Positions 6,488 through 8,368 of a DNA stretch of 8,368 nucleotides are shown piece after piece; the stretch's first letter is position 1, and the number at the start of each line of letters is the position of its first letter. The notes under the pieces were generated by a model that did not search any database, was not told the origin of the DNA, and was given only the letters and a program-made list of their open reading frames with translations. The DNA is from DASSJM01 sp049587975. Its GTDB lineage: Bacteria; Actinomycetota; UBA4738; HRBIN12. Location: NCBI GenBank assembly GCA_049587975.1, contig JBAVEY010000309.1:1-8368 (forward strand), in the 5' to 3' direction. Made by a program: the position numbers and the translations under genes.

Positions 6488-6973
6488 CTACCTCTTCGAC
6501 TCCCCCGCGCTCCCCGCAGCGAACACGGACACGAACGCGGTGGCGATCACACCTGCCACCGGGCTCGCCAGCGCTGCGATCGGGACCGTCGTGGGGTCCG
6601 TGCCGGTCACGATCGAGGGCGCGAAGATGCTCGCGATCGCGACCACGAACCAGATCGCCCCGATGGCTACGGTGAATCCCAGCCACAGAGACCGGCTCGC
6701 GCCGGGAGAGCGTCGTCCGAACGCCATCAGCACCAGGCCGGTTGCGAGGGCCGCGTAGAACCAGTCAAGGATCGCGGCGAGGGGCACGTGCTCCTGCTCG
6801 GTGCCGCTGATGAGATCGGGCGACCAGATGCTCGCCCCCGCGATCGCCAACCAGATCGACGCCACGGCGATCCCCGCGAACAGGTAGCGGTACTCCGACA
6901 TCGTCCCTGCGAGCTCGGGCCGAACATCGACCCCGAGTGTCTCCCCGGGCGCCGTCTTCAGCTCAACTCCCAT
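6488..6973 (-). CDS. Four-helix membrane protein made of two similar halves, function unknown
   Basis: A 161-aa protein that I do not recognise as a named family. After a soluble N-terminus (1-28) it has four hydrophobic segments near 29-50, 64-85, 97-120 and 131-153. The two halves look duplicated: ASIWSPDLISGTEQEHVP (47-64) in the first matches ASIFAPSIVTGTDPTTVP (114-131) in the second, each lying between two helices. Both start with a similar helix (IAVASIWLAIAG against VAIGAIWFVVAI). The shared loop motif is an aromatic residue, one residue, Pro, then [SD]-x-[IV]-[ST]-G-T-[ED], and ends V-P. The start is ATG 6973, fixed by AGGAGGAGG just upstream; a later in-frame ATG (Met25, MSEYRY) has no comparable site. 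It sits alone between two gene-free stretches. A real gene is likely; its role is open. Confidence 0.82.
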   Translation of the reverse strand: MGVELKTAPGETLGVDVRPELAGTMSEYRYLFAGIAVASIWLAIAGASIWSPDLISGTEQEHVPLAAILDWFYAALATGLVLMAFGRRSPGASRSLWLGFTVAIGAIWFVVAIASIFAPSIVTGTDPTTVPIAALASPVAGVIATAFVSVFAAGSAGESKR

Positions 6974-6976
6974 CAG

Positions 6977-6986
6977 ACCTCCTCCT
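6977..6986 (-). promoter_or_regulatory. Strong Shine-Dalgarno of the membrane protein gene
   Basis: The minus strand reads AGGAGGAGGT and then CTG before the ATG. The first AGGAGG lies 7 nt from the start, and the second GGAGG lies 4 nt away. This is the strongest ribosome site on the minus strand and decides the start at 6973. Confidence 0.85.
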
Positions 6987-7057
6987 CTCGATGCGATGCT
7001 GTCGCGTCGTCGGGGCGGAAGACGAGGGCGAAGGTCCCTCGATCCATACCCCTGGGG

Positions 7058-7069
7058 GCCCTCGAGGGC
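7058..7069. repeat. 12-bp perfect palindrome upstream of membrane protein gene
   Basis: GCCCTCGAGGGC is perfectly self-complementary and lies about 85 bp upstream of the membrane protein ATG. It could be an operator. There is no other evidence for a binding site. Confidence 0.4.
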
Positions 7070-7127
7070 GATCCTGAGCTCGACACGATCCCACCTTGTC
7101 CTCCAGCCGGAAGTCCGACGTGTCCAC

Positions 7128-7175
7128 TGGGGCCGTGCGGCATCCTTCGGGTGGGGCCGTGCGGCATCCTTCGGG
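7128..7175. repeat. Perfect 24-bp tandem repeat, two copies
   Basis: The unit starting TGGGGCCGTG and ending ATCCTTCGGG occurs at 7128-7151 and again at 7152-7175 with no difference. It is non-coding and lies 155-200 bp upstream of the membrane protein start. Exact identity points to a recent duplication or a maintained site pair. Confidence 0.9.
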
Positions 7176-7225
7176 CGATCGAAGGTGGGCATCGGAGGGG
7201 CCCCATCACGGACCGTTCGTCATAC

Positions 7226-7275
7226 TGAGCGCGGAGCTTGGCTCGGTTGGGGAAGCCGAGCCGAGCTCCAACTCA
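7226..7275 (-). terminator. Likely terminator of the amidase gene
   Basis: GGAGCTTGGCTCGG (7233-7246) pairs with CCGAGCCGAGCTCC (7256-7269) over 14 bp with one T/G wobble and a 9-nt loop. TGAG (7226-7229) and CTCA (7272-7275) extend the stem beyond a small internal bulge. The structure lies about 30 bp after the amidase stop. There is no U-tract. Confidence 0.6.
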
Positions 7276-7301
7276 CCCGCCTGCCAGGGCGAGGCCGCGA
7301 C

Positions 7302-8180
7302 CTAGCCCGATCCGTCGGGGTGGCCGTGGCCCTGGGCTTCCTCCTCCTCCGGTCCCGGGTGTTGCTCCTCGGGTGACAGCCGCATGCCCTCCGTCGACGA
7401 TCGCCTTGGTTCGAACCCCGCTGGCGGAGGCTCAGCGTCGATGTGCATGGTGATCCTCTTGGCGAACCGGAAGCCCTGGCGGTGCGGGCCCGGCTCCGCA
7501 GGTTCGTTGTCCGGACTGTCCAGGTACCGGCGCATCCCGTTCGCGAACCGGATCCCCTCAAGCTGGTTGTCGGTGAGCATCTCTCCATCGACCTCCTTGG
7601 CCGCCAGAACGTCGCGGACCATCGAGAACAGCGCCGGATAGTCGAGCGACCCCGGATCCCAGTGCTCGTCGCCGGGGATCTCGACGTGCCCGTAGACGAA
7701 CGGTTGGTCCCAGACCTCGTGGCGTCGGTAGTACGTGTCCACCGCCGCCGGCAGCCTGTCGAGCCGGACCGGCCACCGATCGGGACGCCGCAGCGCGGTC
7801 GCGACGAAGCCGCGGCGATAGAGCAGCGCCATGAGCGCGACGAGAGGATCGAGGCTTCCCGGCTCCGGCAGCCACGGATCGAGCTTGGAGAACCCCACGA
7901 TCTCGATCTGGAGGAGATCGTGGTCATGCTCGTCCACCGCCGCGCCCCTCGCCCACAGCGGGCGATGTTGGCCGATCACGTCTTCGCCGACCTGGAACTC
8001 GGTCGGGAAACGGAGATCTTCCACGTAGCCGTGCGTCTCGGTCGTGTGCAGGCACAGCAAGGGGTTGTTCCGTTGCCGGCGTTCGTAGGGTCGTTGAGGG
8101 AAGTGCTCGACGGGGATGAGCTCTCCGTCCGGTCCCCGAAGCTTCCCGGCGATCCAGCCGTTGACGATCTCGTACGTCAT
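7302..8180 (-). CDS. N-acetylmuramoyl-L-alanine amidase-like protein (Amidase_2/AmpD/PGRP fold)
   Basis: A 292-aa predicted zinc amidase that would cut the bond between N-acetylmuramic acid and L-Ala in peptidoglycan. Zinc ligands by AmpD alignment are His45 (LLCLHTTE), His165 (YGHVEIPG) and Asp175 (HWDPG); His165 and Asp175 are 10 residues apart as in AmpD. QIEIVGF (91-97) supplies the conserved Glu93. The AmpD catalytic Lys, two before the Asp, is His173 here. Residues 1-35 precede the fold and 180-245 form a C-terminal extension (LEGIRFANGMRRYLD at 207-221). The tail (269-292) is rich in Glu, His and Gly. No signal peptide or membrane helix is seen, so it acts in the cytosol, leaves by another route, or is of phage endolysin type. 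ATG 8180 begins the conserved-looking N-terminus; no good ribosome site precedes it. The promoter region abuts a probable insertion-sequence end. Confidence 0.85.
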   Translation of the reverse strand: MTYEIVNGWIAGKLRGPDGELIPVEHFPQRPYERRQRNNPLLCLHTTETHGYVEDLRFPTEFQVGEDVIGQHRPLWARGAAVDEHDHDLLQIEIVGFSKLDPWLPEPGSLDPLVALMALLYRRGFVATALRRPDRWPVRLDRLPAAVDTYYRRHEVWDQPFVYGHVEIPGDEHWDPGSLDYPALFSMVRDVLAAKEVDGEMLTDNQLEGIRFANGMRRYLDSPDNEPAEPGPHRQGFRFAKRITMHIDAEPPPAGFEPRRSSTEGMRLSPEEQHPGPEEEEAQGHGHPDGSG

Positions 8181-8283
8181 CGATCTAGTGTGTCCTATCC
8201 CCGAGTCGTAGCGACAGTGGTCGACGTCCCACACCACACGCAGAAGGCGACGCATCCTCCCGCTTGACCTGGCAGTCGAGCGG

Positions 8284-8291
8284 AAAGGAGG
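8284..8291 (+). promoter_or_regulatory. Shine-Dalgarno that fixes a TTG start
   Basis: AAAGGAGG lies 7 nt upstream of TTG at 8299. It is close to ideal, and no ATG or GTG in that frame is better placed. Confidence 0.8.
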
Positions 8292-8298
8292 CGCCGCC

Positions 8299-8368
8299 TT
8301 GACCGAAGATGATGCCCTCTACCGGTTCCGTCTGCGAGCACTCGCGCTCGCTACCGAGCTCGGCAACG
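8299..8368 (+). CDS. Transposase-like protein with HTH N-terminus, 5' end only (IS481-like)
   Basis: Only 23 complete codons are visible, starting at TTG. The peptide TEDDALYRFRLRALALA, followed by TELGN, resembles the N-terminus of IS481-type transposases and related rve-integrase proteins of Actinomycetota. In these, an ELGN helix leads into a helix-turn-helix that binds the element's ends. The AAAGGAGG site at 7 nt supports translation. The gene points away from the amidase and has a 118-bp leader. The rest of the HTH and the DDE catalytic domain lie beyond the window, so it could also be another HTH protein. The call rests on a short match from memory. Confidence 0.55.
   Translation, partial: MTEDDALYRFRLRALALATELGN

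Larger units (their letters stand above)
6974..7301. other. Gene-free spacer of 328 bp with repeats and hairpin
   Basis: The spacer lies between the amidase stop and the membrane protein start, both on the minus strand. It holds the Shine-Dalgarno of the membrane gene, a 12-bp palindrome (7058-7069), a perfect 24-bp tandem repeat (7128-7175) and a long hairpin (7226-7275). A 78-codon minus-strand frame (7209-6973) overlaps the membrane gene start as TGATG, but it is low-complexity and has no ribosome site, so I do not call it. No clear TANNNT promoter is placed before the membrane gene. Confidence 0.6.
8189..8368. mobile_element. Left end of a probable IS481-type insertion sequence (partial)
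   Basis: A transposase-like gene start (8299) reads rightward out of the window. CTAG at 8185-8188 is directly followed by TGTGTCC. IS481 itself targets NCTAGN sites, and many IS ends begin TGT, so the element may start at 8189 or 8190. The right end and the second target copy lie outside the window, so the boundary is inferred. Confidence 0.4.

Noticed and set aside
5895..6686. Upstream extension of the methyltransferase frame to 6686 (508 codons)
   Set aside because: The extra residues are Arg-rich and unconserved. The ATG at 5894 has a GGAG site at 6 nt and starts right before the conserved WYHSIPLPNG region, and the extension overlaps the membrane protein gene.
6973..7209. 78-codon minus-strand frame overlapping the membrane protein start as TGATG
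   Set aside because: It is low-complexity, contains the peptide RRMPHGP twice only because of the 24-bp DNA repeat, has no ribosome site and no recognisable domain.
7408..7417. GGTTCGAACC, which resembles a tRNA T-loop
   Set aside because: The flanks do not form the 5-bp T-stem on either strand, no acceptor or anticodon arm is nearby, and the bases are inside the amidase reading frame (GFEPR).
8181..8255. 25-codon N-terminal extension of the amidase
   Set aside because: It would run into the presumed insertion-sequence end, has no similarity to amidases and no ribosome site.
1..8368. CRISPR array, rRNA, or other large repeated structure
   Set aside because: No regularly spaced repeats and no rRNA-like segments were seen; the only exact tandem repeat has two copies.

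Overview
The window is high-GC DNA, probably from an uncultured member of the Actinomycetota. The evidence is GTG and TTG starts, a Mycobacterium-like nitrobindin, an actinobacterial-looking IS481-type transposase start, and two promoters that look like -10-only (TANNNT) leaderless promoters. No ribosomal or other phylogenetic marker is present, so this placement is an inference.

Layout, left to right. Positions 1-1386 (+) hold the 3' part of a PAS-PAC sensor histidine kinase. It converges on a minus-strand pair, and the two stop codons form the outer ends of one hairpin (1384-1408). The minus-strand pair (3744-4268, then 1406-3733) is a nitrobindin-like heme beta-barrel followed, after 10 bp, by a P1B-type metal ATPase. 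The ATPase has a TPCP transport motif and a C-terminal hemerythrin domain, the architecture described for P1B-5 (Fe/Ni) ATPases. A MOSC-domain protein (4323-5096, +) is divergent from this pair. The two divergent starts share a mirrored promoter: the same 9-mer TGGTAGCGT lies on each strand exactly 7 nt before an ATG. A CmoB-like SAM methyltransferase (5160-5894, -) converges on the MOSC gene.

After a gap of about 590 bp without a convincing gene, there is a small four-helix membrane protein built from two similar two-helix halves (6488-6973, -). A 328-bp spacer follows, with a perfect 24-bp tandem repeat and a strong hairpin. Next is an Amidase_2/AmpD-fold N-acetylmuramoyl-L-alanine amidase (7302-8180, -). 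The window ends inside a transposase-like gene that reads rightward (8299-8368, +). A CTAG target-like site sits 4-8 bp upstream of the amidase ATG.

How the genes may work together: the nitrobindin and the hemerythrin-ATPase are probably translated as a coupled pair. They would join a heme/NO-handling protein to a metal exporter carrying an O2- or NO-responsive diiron-type domain. This suggests an iron/nitric-oxide stress module sharing a control region with a Moco-type MOSC protein. The kinase, methyltransferase, membrane protein and amidase show no clear functional link to it.
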